A stretch of 64,000 nt of DNA. It comes from Myxococcus landrumus (GTDB lineage: Bacteria; Myxococcota; Myxococcia; Myxococcales; Myxococcaceae). This document shows positions 18,301 to 26,841 of this stretch, one piece after another; the first letter of the stretch is position 1; every line of letters begins with the position of its first letter. A program made the position numbers and the translations under genes. The notes under the pieces were generated by a model that saw only the letters and a list, made by a program, of their open reading frames with translations, was not told where the DNA came from and searched no databases. The DNA lies in contig NZ_CP071091.1 of assembly GCF_017301635.1 (NCBI RefSeq), positions 3,980,001-4,044,000 of the forward strand. The letters run 5' to 3'.

Positions 18301-21022
18301 GAGCCTCCTCTGCACGGCGCTCTTCCTCTGCACGAATCCGCGACTCTTCAGCTAGGCGCTCTTCCTCTGCACGAATCCGCGACTCTTCAGCTAGGCGCTC
18401 TTCCTCTGCTCGGAGCCGGGCCTCTTCAGCAAGTCGAGCCTCCTCAGCGAGTCGAGCCTCCTCAGCGAGGCGGGCCTCCTCAGCGAGACGCGCCTCCTCA
18501 GCGAGTCGAGCCTCTTCGGCGAGTCGAGCCTCTTCAGCGAGTCGAGCCTCCTCAGCGAGTCGAGCCTCTTCGGCGAGTCGAGCCTCCTCAACGAGTCGAG
18601 CCTCTTCAGCGAGTCGAGCCTCTTCAGCGAGTCGAGCCTCCTCAGCGAGACGGGCCTCTTCGGCGACACGAGCCTCTTCAGCGAGACGCGCCTCCTCCGC
18701 GGCGCGGGCCTCTTCAGCGAGACGCGCCTCCTCCGCGGCGCGGGCCTCTTCAGCGAGTCGAGCCTCCTCAGCCAGACGGGCCTCTTCGGCGACACGAGCC
18801 TCTTCAGCGAGACGCGCCTCCTCCGCGGCGCGGGCCTCTTCGGCGAGTCGAGCCTCCTCAACGAGTCGAGCCTCCTCAACGAGTCGAGCCTCCTCAACGA
18901 GTCGAGCCTCTTCAGCGAGTCGAGCCTCCTCAGCGGCGCGGGCCTCTTCAGCGAGTCGAGCCTCCTCAGCGAGTCGAGCCTCCTCAGCGAGTCGAGCCTC
19001 CTCAGCGAGGCGGGCCTCCTCAGCGAGGCGGGCCTCCTCAGCGAGGCGGGCCTCCTCAGCGAGGCGGGCCTCTTCGGCGACACGAGCCTCTTCAGCGAGT
19101 CGAGCCTCTTCAGCGAGACGGGCCTCCTCAGCCAGACGGGCCTCTTCGGCGAGTCGGGCCTCATCGGCGACACGAGCCTCTTCAGCGAGACGCGCCTCCT
19201 CCGCGGCGCGGGCCTCTTCAGCGAGTCGAGCCTCCTCAGCGAGGCGAGCCTCTTCGGCGAGGCGGGCCTCCTCAGCGAGGCGAGCCTCTTCGGCGAGGCG
19301 GGCCTCTTCAGCGAGGCGGGCCTCCTCAGCGAGGCGGGCCTCCTCGGCGAGGCGAGCCTCTTCAGCGAGGCGAGCCTCCTCAGCGAGGCGGGCCTCTTCG
19401 GCGACACGAGCCTCTTCAGCGAGTCGAGCCTCCTCAGCGAGACGGGCCTCTTCGGCGACACGAGCCTCTTCGGCGACACGAGCCTCTTCAGCGAGTCGAG
19501 CCTCCTCAGCGAGACGAGCCTCCTCAGCGAGACGAGCCTCCTCAGCGAGGCGGGCCTCTTCGGCGACACGAGCCTCTTCAGCGAGTCGAGCCTCCTCAGC
19601 GAGACGGGCCTCTTCGGCGACACGAGCCTCTTCAGCGAGTCGAGCCTCCTCAGCGAGACGGGCCTCTTCGGCGACACGAGCCTCTTCAGCGAGACGCGCC
19701 TCCTCCGCGGCGCGGGCCTCTTCAGCGAGTCGAGTCTCCTCAGCCAGACGGGCCTCTTCGGCGAGGCGGGCCTCCTCAGCGAGGCGAGCCTCTTCGGCGA
19801 GGCGGGCCTCCTCAGCGAGGCGGGCCTCTTCAGCGAGGCGGGCCTCTTCAGCGAGTCGAGCCTCTTCAGCAGCGAGGCGGGCCTCCTCAGCGAGGCGGGC
19901 CTCTTCAGCGAGTCGAGCCTCTTCAGCGAGACGGGCCTCTTCAGCGAGTCGGGCCTCTTCAGCGAGTCGGGCCTCTTCAGCGAGTCGGGCCTCTTCAGCG
20001 AGTCGGGCCTCTTCAGCGAGTCGGGCCTCTTCAGCGAGTCGAGCCTCTTCAGCGAGTCGAGCCTCTTCAGCGAGACGAGCCTCTTCCGCAAGGCGCATCT
20101 CCTCCGCCAACCGTGCCACTTCAGCGAGACGCATCTCCTCAGCGCGTCGCTCTTCTTCCGCACGAATCCGCGCCACTTCCGCCAGGCGTTCTTCCTCTGC
20201 TCGGATCCGGGCTTCTTCAGCGAGGCGAACTTCCTCCGCCCGCCGCTCTTCTTCCGCACGGAGTCGAGCCTCTTCTGCCCGTCGCGCCTCTTCGGCAACC
20301 CGGGCCGCTTCCGCAACCCGAGCCTCCTCCGCGCGGCGCGCCTCCTCCGCCAGCCGCTCCTCCTCCCGTCGCCGGGCCTCCTCCCGCGCCTCCCACTCCT
20401 CCACCGACAGCGCCTCGACGCCCCCCTCGCGCTCGAGCACGAGCAACAGCGCCTCACGCGCGGGAGTCAACGCCTCCGGCGCCCGGAACTCTCCCAGCGT
20501 CTCCAGCAGCTCCCGCTCGGACGCATCCGTAATCCACGGCTCGCAAACCGAAACATCCGCGCACCGGAACACGCGCCCCTTCGCCCCACCCGCCCCCGTC
20601 CGCTCCAGGGCCGCTCGCACCACCCTCACACCGGAGATGGGCTGGAACTCCGCCTCCACACTCCCCGGCTCGAAGGCCGCGCGCTCCGCCAACTCACTCA
20701 GCCGCCGGACATGGGCGAGCACCTGCTGCTCCACCACCGCGTCCGACTCCAGCCCGTACTCCTCCAACAACTCCTCGTCCGCCGCCCCCGCCCCACCCCG
20801 CGCCCACAGCGCATCCAGCGCCTCCGCGCTCAACAGTCCACTCTGCAACAACGCCTGCGCCGGGCTCTGGTACCCGAACCCCAGCCGAGTACCCACGAGG
20901 TCTCCCTCGCGCAGCATCAGCCGCGACTCGCGGCCTCCCGCGGACAGCGTCAGCCATCCGGTGGCTCGGTTCTTGTGGGCGGAATACAGCGCTTCAGCGG
21001 CCTGCGACGAGTTCATCCTCAC
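15398..21022 (-). CDS. Giant DUF4388 / hexapeptide-repeat helix / J-domain / TPR protein
   Basis: 1874 aa, GTG at 21022 (an ATG two codons on is equally possible). Residues 1-110 resemble a DUF4388 domain ([27 protein letters not shown]). From about 205 to 1230 the protein is almost only hexapeptides of the LAEEAR type, with variants ([18 protein letters not shown]). A Pro-rich acidic linker follows, then a J domain (about 1640-1710, HPD intact in KVFHPDRL) and TPRs (1745-1874). A six-residue period does not form a continuous hydrophobic stripe, so a long charged single helix is more likely than a classical coiled coil. The HPD predicts Hsp70 activation. I do not recognise a named homologue. 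Confidence 0.9.
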   Translation of the reverse strand: MRMNSSQAAEALYSAHKNRATGWLTLSAGGRESRLMLREGDLVGTRLGFGYQSPAQALLQSGLLSAEALDALWARGGAGAADEELLEEYGLESDAVVEQQVLAHVRRLSELAERAAFEPGSVEAEFQPISGVRVVRAALERTGAGGAKGRVFRCADVSVCEPWITDASERELLETLGEFRAPEALTPAREALLLVLEREGGVEALSVEEWEAREEARRREEERLAEEARRAEEARVAEAARVAEEARRAEEARLRAEEERRAEEVRLAEEARIRAEEERLAEVARIRAEEERRAEEMRLAEVARLAEEMRLAEEARLAEEARLAEEARLAEEARLAEEARLAEEARLAEEARLAEEARLAEEARLAEEARLAEEARLAEEARLAAEEARLAEEARLAEEARLAEEARLAEEARLAEEARLAEEARLAEETRLAEEARAAEEARLAEEARVAEEARLAEEARLAEEARVAEEARLAEEARLAEEARVAEEARLAEEARLAEEARLAEEARLAEEARVAEEARVAEEARLAEEARLAEEARVAEEARLAEEARLAEEARLAEEARLAEEARLAEEARLAEEARLAEEARLAEEARLAEEARLAEEARAAEEARLAEEARVADEARLAEEARLAEEARLAEEARLAEEARVAEEARLAEEARLAEEARLAEEARLAEEARLAEEARLAEEARLAEEARAAEEARLAEEARLVEEARLVEEARLVEEARLAEEARAAEEARLAEEARVAEEARLAEEARLAEEARAAEEARLAEEARAAEEARLAEEARVAEEARLAEEARLAEEARLAEEARLVEEARLAEEARLAEEARLAEEARLAEEARLAEEARLAEEARLAEEARLAEEARLAEEARLRAEEERLAEESRIRAEEERLAEESRIRAEEERRAEEARLAEDARVAEAARVAEEARLRAEEERRAEEVRLAEEARFVEEARLAEEARFAEEARLAEEARLAEEARLAEEARLAEEARLAEEARLAEEARLAEEARAAEEARLAEESRAAEEARVAEEARAAEEARLAEEARLAEEARVAEEARLAEEARVAEEARLAEEARAAEEARLAEEARLAEEARLAEEARLAEEARVAEEARLVEEARVAEEARLAEAARVAEEARLAEEARVAEEARLAEEARNAEAARLAEEARHAEEVRLEVERRRADAVRRAKEARHAEQARLAEEQRLAEAAQQAQEAHLAELARVAEESRLAEEARLAAAEALQRPPPTSIEELAVDDIEALTLDVGDIIPADDSEPSPLPTSSSRATNVPPLASASQSGLPLHAESREALRSARDRAQAELLHDMEEALRRSKPQPVEAWLADEPPRTVPPTRTRDQVPVQDESWRAKETLLDSSSEPEAELPLLEAEPEPELWADATLAAEPLPTPRPFAPPGPPVLTPSANPAPPVLSPVEPPDEPAPREVDDSLWASRPAPVAAPPPLRLGPTAKSGRASEDDLWRIVSFDKDEAAETLTASFEAALQQVDAHLETLVRSDVNQANVGGDEPPVEAIVEATIESGFETFPGDNTGPTGETDWTEPSGDLDDWDFDEDDVAADPSNPDEAAKLRRQRLLRRAMENMGVLGGRGTPAAPTGVPVTDTATATPAAPSEPPKPDEARHAQQIEQRYADVQARRDHFYVLGVSQDASRDQVKAAFLSLAKVFHPDRLPPTLPHLAQKITSVFEAIREAYEVLYDDARRKTYLQSLQTQQAMPKAATQGGSATGARPTAGRPESSPDDLYKMGEVYFRKRDFVTASDHYDRAYALDPKATYLAARGWAIYMDPSRKADMPKAKQMMMDAVRADPNCDRAHYQLGVIARVEGDMDRAERHFREAVRANSKHLEANQELRLIDMRKKNPPKKGGFFR
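17325..20410. repeat. 18-bp tandem repeat array coding for LAEEAR hexapeptides
   Basis: Nearly 3 kb of 18-bp units of the form GCGAGNCGNGCCTCNTC(A/G), in frame inside the giant gene. The core (about 17,740-20,090) is almost uninterrupted, roughly 130 units. The two ends hold diverged units and longer RLRAEEER-type variants. Units differ mainly at two or three positions, and blocks of several units recur, giving higher-order repeats. All six frames lack stops here, so large opposite-strand reading frames are artefacts. Confidence 0.95.
18317..18394. repeat. Exact 39-bp tandem duplication inside the repeat array
   Basis: Two identical 39-bp copies (18317-18355 and 18356-18394) encode a 13-residue [13 protein letters not shown]-like unit. 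A longer flanking block resembles the array's N-terminal end near 20,170-20,330, which points to segmental duplication within the gene. Confidence 0.85.
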
Positions 21023-21049
21023 CGCACTCTAGTCCCTCCGCACCGCCCC

Positions 21050-21553
21050 TCAACTTGCCGAGGGGGCCCGCCTGCCCGCCCCAGTGAAACGGACCTGTCG
21101 CAGGGCCTCGTACGTCCCCACCCCCACCGCCGTGGACAGGTTCATGCTCCGCCGCCCCTCCAGCATGGGAATCCCCAGCGCCGTCCCCGTCCCCCCCTCC
21201 ATCACCTCCGGCAACAGCCCCGTCACCTCCGAGCCGAACACCAGGTGGTCCCCCTCCTCGAAGCGGGCCTCATACAGAGACTGCTCCGCCCGGGCCGAGA
21301 ACAACCACCGCCGGGCCTCCGGGTACGCCTCCACGTAGGCCTCGTAGGTGGGGTACAGCCGTAGAAATACCTTGTCCCAGTAGTCCAGCCCCGCCCGCTT
21401 CAGCTGGCGGTCATCAATGGAAAAACCCAGGGGCTCCACCAGGATGAGGCGGCAGCCCGTCACCGCGCACAGCCGGGCGACGTTGCCCGTGTTGGGGGGA
21501 ATCTGCGGTGAGACAAGAACCAGGTGGAGAGGACGCGCCAGGGGCTCGAGCAT
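21050..21553 (-). CDS. trmL: tRNA (cytidine(34)-2'-O)-methyltransferase
   Basis: 167 aa from the ATG at 21553. This is a SPOUT (SpoU-class) enzyme: LVLVSPQIPPNTGNVARLC, LVEPLGFSIDDRQLKRAGLDYW, FGSEVTGLLPEV and the knot GIPMLEGRRSMNLSTAVG. These match TrmL, which methylates the wobble ribose of tRNA-Leu isoacceptors. The reading frame opens further upstream, but those codons run across the divergent gene's start. It is divergent from the DUF192 gene with 17 nt between start codons. Confidence 0.93.
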   Translation of the reverse strand: MLEPLARPLHLVLVSPQIPPNTGNVARLCAVTGCRLILVEPLGFSIDDRQLKRAGLDYWDKVFLRLYPTYEAYVEAYPEARRWLFSARAEQSLYEARFEEGDHLVFGSEVTGLLPEVMEGGTGTALGIPMLEGRRSMNLSTAVGVGTYEALRQVRFTGAGRRAPSAS

Positions 21554-21570
21554 GGGGTAGAACGCGCTAC

Positions 21571-21948
21571 ATGCGCTGGAAGGTGACCAACGAGACGCGG
21601 CAACGGCCGCTGGCGGACCGGGCCGAGAAGGCAACGAACTTCGTCCAGCGTTTCAAGGGGCTGATGGGCCGCGCCGAGCTCGCCGTGGGCGAGGGCCTCC
21701 ACATCCAGCCCTGCAACTCCATCCACACGTTCTTCATGCGCATCCCCATTGACGTCGCCTTCCTGGACGCCCAGGGGCGCATCGTCAAGCAGATGCTTGC
21801 ACTCCCCCCATGGCGTGCGACATCGGTGTACTTCCAAGCACGCTCCGTCCTGGAGCTTCCCGCGGGGGTCCTGGCCGCCAGCGGCACCCAGGAGGGGGAC
21901 CGACTGAGCTTCGAGCCTGCCTCCCCAGCCCCGGTGTCCCCTGCCTGA
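21571..21948 (+). CDS. DUF192 family protein
   Basis: 125 aa from the ATG at 21571. It has the DUF192 core: ATNFVQRFKGLMGRAELAVGEGLHIQPCNSIHTFFMRIPIDVAFLD, then VLELPAGVLAASGTQEGD. Solved members are small beta barrels of unknown function, often exported; this copy has no signal peptide. It precedes the PP2C gene by 90 nt on the same strand. Its start region is shared with trmL, so the two divergent promoters must overlap the genes themselves. Confidence 0.85.
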   Translation: MRWKVTNETRQRPLADRAEKATNFVQRFKGLMGRAELAVGEGLHIQPCNSIHTFFMRIPIDVAFLDAQGRIVKQMLALPPWRATSVYFQARSVLELPAGVLAASGTQEGDRLSFEPASPAPVSPA

Positions 21949-21968
21949 CCTGCGGGAGAGCACGTCTT

Positions 21969-21997
21969 TTGACCGTTTTCCGAGCGCTTTGTTAACG
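21969..21997 (+). promoter_or_regulatory. Possible promoter of the PP2C gene
   Basis: TTGACC (5 of 6 to the -35 consensus), a 17-nt spacer, then TTAACG, in an unusually AT-rich stretch about 45 nt before the chosen start. The -10 match is poor. Confidence 0.3.
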
Positions 21998-22038
21998 TGC
22001 GCCGCCAGTTTCTCGTCCCCTTAGAAGAGTCCCCGCGC

Positions 22039-22803
22039 ATGCGCATCGAGGTAGCCGGCAGCACCCACGTCGGGATGAAGCGGAACCACAACGAGGACAA
22101 CTTCCTCATGTTGCCCGACGAGTACCTCTTCATCGTCGCGGACGGCATGGGAGGTCACTCCTCGGGCGAAATCGCCAGCCGCATCGCCGTGGACGAGCTG
22201 GGTGAGTTTTACAAGATGACGTCCAAGGACCAGGACAGCACCTGGCCCTTCAAGATGGACAAGCAGCGCAACTATGACGAGAACCGGTTGGCCACCGGTA
22301 TCAAGCTCGCCAATGCGCGCATCTTCGAGAAGGCCAGCAGCGAGTCGAAGTACAAGGGCATGGGCACGACCATCGTCAGCGTGCACTTCGCCAGCGACGT
22401 CGCGTACGTCGGCCACGTGGGCGACAGCCGCGTGTACTTCTTCCGCTCGGGCGTCCTCAAGCAAATCACCGAGGACCACTCCCTTCTCAACGACTACCTC
22501 AAGGCGAAGAAGCTCTCGCCCGAGGAAGTGGAGAACTTCCCGCACAAGAACGTCATCGTCCGCGCCCTCGGCATGAAGGAGGCCGTCCAGGTCGACGTCT
22601 CCCGCGTGGAGCCGCAGCCCGGCGACGTCTTCCTGCTCTGCTCCGACGGCCTGAGCGGCATGGTGACGGACCCGCAGATGCAGGAGATTCTCGGGCGCAC
22701 CCCGGAGCTGGACAAGGCGTGCTCCCAGCTCATCGACATGGCGAACGCCGCGGGCGGCAACGACAACGTCACCTGCGTGCTGGCCCGCTACCACCCGGCC
22801 TGA
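22039..22803 (+). CDS. PP2C-type Ser/Thr protein phosphatase
   Basis: 254 aa from the ATG at 22039; a GTG 14 codons upstream is possible but adds residues unlike the family. Motifs in order: RNHNEDN (15-21), VADGMGGHSSGEIAS (33-47), GMGTTIVS, HVGDSRVY, TEDHSLLNDY, LLCSDGLSGMV and GGNDNVTCVLARY. These are the metal-binding acidic residues of PPM/PP2C enzymes. The length equals that reported for M. xanthus Pph1, as I recall; it may be that orthologue. It would oppose Ser/Thr kinases such as the one at 4.4-6.3 kb. Confidence 0.95.
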   Translation: MRIEVAGSTHVGMKRNHNEDNFLMLPDEYLFIVADGMGGHSSGEIASRIAVDELGEFYKMTSKDQDSTWPFKMDKQRNYDENRLATGIKLANARIFEKASSESKYKGMGTTIVSVHFASDVAYVGHVGDSRVYFFRSGVLKQITEDHSLLNDYLKAKKLSPEEVENFPHKNVIVRALGMKEAVQVDVSRVEPQPGDVFLLCSDGLSGMVTDPQMQEILGRTPELDKACSQLIDMANAAGGNDNVTCVLARYHPA

Positions 22804-22816
22804 GCCCCAGCCTCAC

Positions 22817-22843
22817 GCGCCGCGCGGAGGACTCGCGCGGCGC
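22817..22843. terminator. Bidirectional hairpin between PP2C and murU
   Basis: GCGCCGCGCG / CGCGCGGCGC, a perfect 10-bp stem with a 7-nt loop in the convergent gap. All-GC stem, no T run. Confidence 0.55.
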
Positions 22844-22908
22844 TTGGGTCCGCAGCAGCTCTCTCGACAGCTGGACACCTCGCGCCGCGAACGCGCGAGG
22901 CCCCGCCG

Positions 22909-23940
22909 TCAGCGTCCCGTCAGCGGAGCGGGAATCCGGTGCTCCCGCCACGCGAGCACCTCGGTGAGCGTCTCGCCCGAGGCAATCTCGGTCTGCTCGA
23001 AGACGGCGGTGCTCTGAAGCCGAGCCCCCGGGCTCACCTTCGCGCCCGTCCCCAGCGACACGGACGTGCCCACGAAGGCACCGTCGGCGACCCGGGCACC
23101 CCGGCCGAAGTACGCGGGGCCCTCCACCGTCGCGCCACAGACGTGGGCATCCGGATGCGCCCACGACGTGCCGGGCCCTCGCACCGTGCCCGCCAGCGGC
23201 GAGTCCGCGCCCAGCCACTCCAGCCGCACCCGACCCGCGAGCACGTCCCGCACCGTGGCCAGGTAGCGCGACGGAGTCCCCAGGTCGGACCAGTACCCAT
23301 CCACGCGCACGCCCCGCACCACCTGCCCCGCCTCCATCGCGCGCGCGAAGACCTCCCGGAAGATGTCCTCGGCCCCTTGCGGACTCATGAAGTCGAAGAC
23401 GCGCGGGGACATGACGTGAACGCCGGTGAAGTGCCACGGCATCAGCCCCTCGCCGCCCAGCCCCTTGCCCGCGATGCGCCGCACGCGCCCCGCCGAGTCC
23501 ATCTCCACCGACGCGTACTTCTCGCCCTCCGGCATGGGCAACAACACCATGGTGGCCATGGCCCCCGAGGCCTGGTGCATGGCCACCACCGGCCGCAGGT
23601 CCACCGGGTAGAGGATGTCTCCGTTGTAGACGATGAAGTCCCCGTCGGAGAGGAAGTCCCGCAGGCCCCGGATGCCGCCGCCCGTGCCCTGGATGACGGG
23701 CTCGCGCACCACGTGCAACGGCAGACGGGCGCGCTCACACTCCTCGCGAGCCACCGCCTCCATCGTCTCCGGCAGGTGGTGCGTGTTGATGCCCACCGCC
23801 GTCACCCCGGCGGCCTTCAGCACCGCCAGGTGGTAGCGCAGGAGCGGCTGCCCCAGGAATGGAAGCGCCGGCTTGGGCCAGCGCTCCGTCAACGGACGCA
23901 GCCGGGTGCCCAGACCCGCGCAGAGGACCATCGCCTTCAT
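22909..23940 (-). CDS. murU: N-acetylmuramate-1-phosphate uridylyltransferase-like nucleotidyltransferase
   Basis: 343 aa from the ATG at 23940. The catalytic half begins MKAMVLCAGLGTRLRPLTERWPKPALP and has NTHHLPE, VYNGDILYPVDL and GYWSDLGTPSRYL. This is the sugar-1-phosphate nucleotidyltransferase fold seen in MurU and GDP-mannose pyrophosphorylases. The C-terminal 100 residues read as left-handed beta-helix turns (HPDAHVCGATVEGPAYFG, GAKVSPGA), which the shorter Pseudomonas MurU lacks. The MurU call rests on its position 28 nt after amgK: AmgK makes MurNAc-1-phosphate and MurU makes UDP-MurNAc. A GDP- or other NDP-sugar enzyme cannot be excluded. Confidence 0.8.
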   Translation of the reverse strand: MKAMVLCAGLGTRLRPLTERWPKPALPFLGQPLLRYHLAVLKAAGVTAVGINTHHLPETMEAVAREECERARLPLHVVREPVIQGTGGGIRGLRDFLSDGDFIVYNGDILYPVDLRPVVAMHQASGAMATMVLLPMPEGEKYASVEMDSAGRVRRIAGKGLGGEGLMPWHFTGVHVMSPRVFDFMSPQGAEDIFREVFARAMEAGQVVRGVRVDGYWSDLGTPSRYLATVRDVLAGRVRLEWLGADSPLAGTVRGPGTSWAHPDAHVCGATVEGPAYFGRGARVADGAFVGTSVSLGTGAKVSPGARLQSTAVFEQTEIASGETLTEVLAWREHRIPAPLTGR

Positions 23941-23968
23941 CGTCGACTCCCCTCCTGGGGTGAGTGGC

Positions 23969-25009
23969 TCAGGGAGCCAGCTCGGGGACGTACTTCGCCA
24001 CCAGCGTCTGCAGCCCTCGCAGCTCCGGCCGCTGACGGAACGCATCGCGCACGTAGCGCAGCGACGCGGGGATGGAGACGAGGAAGCCCGGGTTGCCCTT
24101 CACGCGGTGGATGAACTCGAAGCGGCCCGCGTCCTTCAGCTTGCGCTGCACGGTGAGCAGGTCGAAGAACGCCTTGAAATCCACCGCGTCGATTCGCTCG
24201 CCGCTCGCCTCCTGGAACGTCGCGATGTAGCGGTCCAGCATGGCGTCCACGAACGGCCGCTCCAGCTCCACGTAGCTGTCTCGCAGCAGCGCGACCAGGT
24301 CGTACTGGCGCGGGCCCTGGAGCGCGTCCTGGAAGTCGATGACCACCAGCTCGCCCTCCTTCACCATGATGTTGCGGCTCTGGTAGTCGCGGTGGGTGAA
24401 GCCTCGGGGCGCGGCGGCCAGCTGCTTCGCGATGGAGCGGAAGGTGCTGTCCAGCTCCGCGCGCTCGGCGGGCGTGGGCTGCTTTCCGCTCCACGCCTCC
24501 AGGCCCCACTCGCGGAAGTGGTGCAGCTCCCAGTCGTACAGGTCCTCGTCGAAGGAGCGCGTGAAGGCCAGGCAGTCGGGGTCCTGGTGCTGCTCCGCCT
24601 TCGCGCGCAGCCGCGCCAGCAGGTCGATGGCGCGGGTGTAGAGCGCCTCGTGGTGCTTGCCGCCCTCCAGCGCGGACTCGAAGGTGATGTCGCTCAGGTC
24701 CTCCAACACCATCATCCCCGCGGGCTCGTCGTAGCGCAGGATGTGGGGCACACGGACCTCCAGCTTCTGGAGGTAGCGGTGGACGTTGACGAAGGGCAGC
24801 TCCTTCGGCGGCTCACCCTTGGTGGCCTCCTCGCTCTTCTTCGTCGCGTTGAGCGGCATCTCCATCACCACCCAGCTTTCGGGCGGGGCACCCACGCGGT
24901 AGTACGAGCGATTGCTCGCGTCTCCCTTCAACTTCTTGATGGGAGCCATGGGCACGGGACGGCCAATGGCCTGTCCCACCTGGTCGCGCAGGGCGGCCTC
25001 GAGTTCCAT
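23969..25009 (-). CDS. amgK: Anomeric MurNAc/GlcNAc kinase AmgK (APH-fold)
   Basis: 346 aa from the ATG at 25009; a TTG six codons upstream is an alternative without a ribosome site. It is an aminoglycoside-phosphotransferase-fold kinase: KKLKGDASNRSYYRV nucleotide loop, MMVLEDLSD hinge, catalytic FTHRDYQSRNIMV and metal DFQDALQGPRQYDL. These motifs are those of AmgK, which phosphorylates MurNAc at the anomeric carbon in peptidoglycan recycling. The next gene is a MurU-like uridylyltransferase, so salvage to UDP-MurNAc can bypass the fosfomycin-sensitive MurA step. Confidence 0.87.
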   Translation of the reverse strand: MELEAALRDQVGQAIGRPVPMAPIKKLKGDASNRSYYRVGAPPESWVVMEMPLNATKKSEEATKGEPPKELPFVNVHRYLQKLEVRVPHILRYDEPAGMMVLEDLSDITFESALEGGKHHEALYTRAIDLLARLRAKAEQHQDPDCLAFTRSFDEDLYDWELHHFREWGLEAWSGKQPTPAERAELDSTFRSIAKQLAAAPRGFTHRDYQSRNIMVKEGELVVIDFQDALQGPRQYDLVALLRDSYVELERPFVDAMLDRYIATFQEASGERIDAVDFKAFFDLLTVQRKLKDAGRFEFIHRVKGNPGFLVSIPASLRYVRDAFRQRPELRGLQTLVAKYVPELAP

Positions 25010-25261
25010 ATCGACGGGGTTCTCCAAGGGGGTAGTGGCGCCAGAGTATCGGAGGGGCGTCGGTGCGCGTCAAAGGCCCCGCGAGGGGAATGCCCCCAAG
25101 CCCCCTCGCCTGTCGCGCAGGCAACGGCGACAAAGCCGCCCACCGGACTCAAGTCGCGGCGCGTCGCGAGCCCCCGTCCGCCCGGCCCCTGGACGGCCCC
25201 CTCTGGAAAATCTCCCCGGTGAACACTGTTACCCCTCGACACGGGAGCCCTTCTCCTGCTG

Positions 25262-25290
25262 TCGACCGGGCCTCGCCGGCGGCATATAAG
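25262..25290 (+). promoter_or_regulatory. Likely sigma-70-type promoter of the cystathionine beta-synthase gene
   Basis: TCGACC, exactly 17 nt, then TATAAG (5 of 6 to TATAAT), 36 nt before the ATG at 25326. It lies in the 316-nt divergent gap between amgK and this gene; I see nothing else definite in that gap. Confidence 0.55.
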
Positions 25291-25325
25291 ACGCGCCGCG
25301 AACCCCTCTTTTTCTGGAAGCCGCG

Positions 25326-26696
25326 ATGGACATCCACGACAACATCCTCAACGCCATTGGCAACACGCCCCTGGTCAAGCTCAACAAGCTCGTTGGCCCC
25401 AACGACGCGACCGTGCTGGTCAAGTGCGAGTTCATGAACCCGGGCGCGTCCATCAAGGACCGCATGGCGCTGTACATCATCGAGAAGGCCGAGAAGGAGG
25501 GGAAGCTCAAGCCCGGCGGCACCATCGTCGAGAACACCTCCGGCAACACCGGCATGGGCGTGGCGCTGGCGGCGGCGGTGAAGGGCTACAAGTGCATCTT
25601 CACGATGCCGGACAAGATGTCGCTGGAGAAGATCAACCGCCTGAAGGCGCTGGGCGCCCAGGTGGTGGTGACGCCCACGAACGTCCCGGCCGAGGACCCG
25701 CGCAGCTACTACGAGACGGCCAAGCGCCTGCACCGCGAGACGCCGGGCGCGTTCATGCTCAACCAGTACCACAACCCGGACAACATCGCGGCGCACTACG
25801 CCCTCACGGGTCCGGAGATTCACGAGCAGACGAGCGGCAAGATTGACTACTTCGTCTCCGGCCTGGGCACCGGCGGGACGATGAGCGGCGCGGGCAAGTA
25901 CCTCAAGGAGAAGATTCCGGGCCTGAAGAACGTGGGCGTGGACCCGGTGGGCTCCGTGTACGAGGGCTACTTCAAGACGGGCAAGATGACCGAGCCGCAC
26001 GTCTACAAGGTGGAAGGTATCGGCGAGGACATGCTGTGCGGCGCCATGGACTTCAAGGTCGTGGACGACGTGCGCCAGGTCGATGACCGCCAGTGCTTCA
26101 TCGCGGCGCGGCGGCTGGCTCGCGAGGAGGGCATCTTCGCGGGTGGCTCCTCCGGCGCGGCGGTGCACGTGGCCGTGCAGCTGGCGAAGGAAGTGGGCAA
26201 GGGCAAGACCATCGTCGTCGTGCTCCCCGACTCCGGCAGCAGCTACATCAGCAAGTTCCACTCGGACGAGTGGATGCGCGACAACGGCTTCATGGAGGAC
26301 AAGGGCACGGGCACCGTGCGCGACATCATCGGCGCCAAGCAGCGCGACGTGAAGACGGCGCGCAAGGGCGACCGCGTGGACCAGGTGGTGGAGACGATGC
26401 GCGGCCACGGCATCAGCCAGATGCCCGTGGTGTCCGAGGACGGCCGCGCGGTGGGCATGGTGCACGAGTATGACCTGCTCAACGCGCTGGTCGCCGGGAA
26501 GGTGAAGTTCGCCGACGCCATCGACTCCATCGTCGCCCCGCTCCAGGGCGCACTGTCGATGGACACCAGCATCGCCCGCCTGCGGGAAATCTTCGCGATG
26601 GACAACGTCGCCGTCGTGAAGGAGGGCGAGAAGGTCGTCGCCATCGTCACGAAGATCGACCTCATCGACTTCCTGCACCGCACGACGGCGACCTAG
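25326..26696 (+). CDS. Cystathionine beta-synthase with CBS pair
   Basis: 456 aa. The PLP fold-type II part (1-320) has the Schiff-base lysine K44 in NPGASIKDRMA, the substrate loop ENTSGNTGMGVALA and the phosphate loop SGLGTGGTMSG. The C-terminal CBS-domain pair (about 330-450) has VVETMRGHGISQMPVVSEDG and VAIVTKIDLIDFL. Full-length architecture is that of cystathionine beta-synthase (serine + homocysteine) rather than cysteine synthase, which lacks the CBS pair. CBS pairs usually bind adenosyl ligands for regulation. The partner cystathionine gamma-lyase/synthase is 7 kb away. Confidence 0.92.
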   Translation: MDIHDNILNAIGNTPLVKLNKLVGPNDATVLVKCEFMNPGASIKDRMALYIIEKAEKEGKLKPGGTIVENTSGNTGMGVALAAAVKGYKCIFTMPDKMSLEKINRLKALGAQVVVTPTNVPAEDPRSYYETAKRLHRETPGAFMLNQYHNPDNIAAHYALTGPEIHEQTSGKIDYFVSGLGTGGTMSGAGKYLKEKIPGLKNVGVDPVGSVYEGYFKTGKMTEPHVYKVEGIGEDMLCGAMDFKVVDDVRQVDDRQCFIAARRLAREEGIFAGGSSGAAVHVAVQLAKEVGKGKTIVVVLPDSGSSYISKFHSDEWMRDNGFMEDKGTGTVRDIIGAKQRDVKTARKGDRVDQVVETMRGHGISQMPVVSEDGRAVGMVHEYDLLNALVAGKVKFADAIDSIVAPLQGALSMDTSIARLREIFAMDNVAVVKEGEKVVAIVTKIDLIDFLHRTTAT

Positions 26697-26726
26697 CCGT
26701 CGTCCCGTCCGTCCGTTGATTCACGC

Positions 26727-26757
26727 AAGGGCCTCTCACCTCGGGTGGGGGGCCCTT
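26727..26757 (+). terminator. Terminator hairpin after cystathionine beta-synthase
   Basis: A 14-bp stem with a 3-nt loop (AAGGGCCTCTCACC / GGTGGGGGGCCCTT, two G-T pairs), 30 nt after the stop. No T run follows. Confidence 0.6.
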
Positions 26758-26841
26758 CGCGTTCGTAGGCGGTGCGAGGGCGCCGCCATTCATGTCCGAA
26801 AACCGCGAGCGCGGGCAGCGCCTCGGTGACACTGTTCCGGC

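Noticed and set aside
17700-20100. CRISPR-like array
   Set aside because: Units are 18 bp back to back without unique spacers, and they keep an open coding frame.
17470-21032. Plus-strand reading frames of more than 1000 codons rich in Arg-Ala-Ser-Ser or Pro-Gln-Arg across the repeat array
   Set aside because: They are read-throughs of the 18-bp repeat, which has no stop in any frame. The minus-strand frame alone has a DUF4388 start and intact J and TPR domains.
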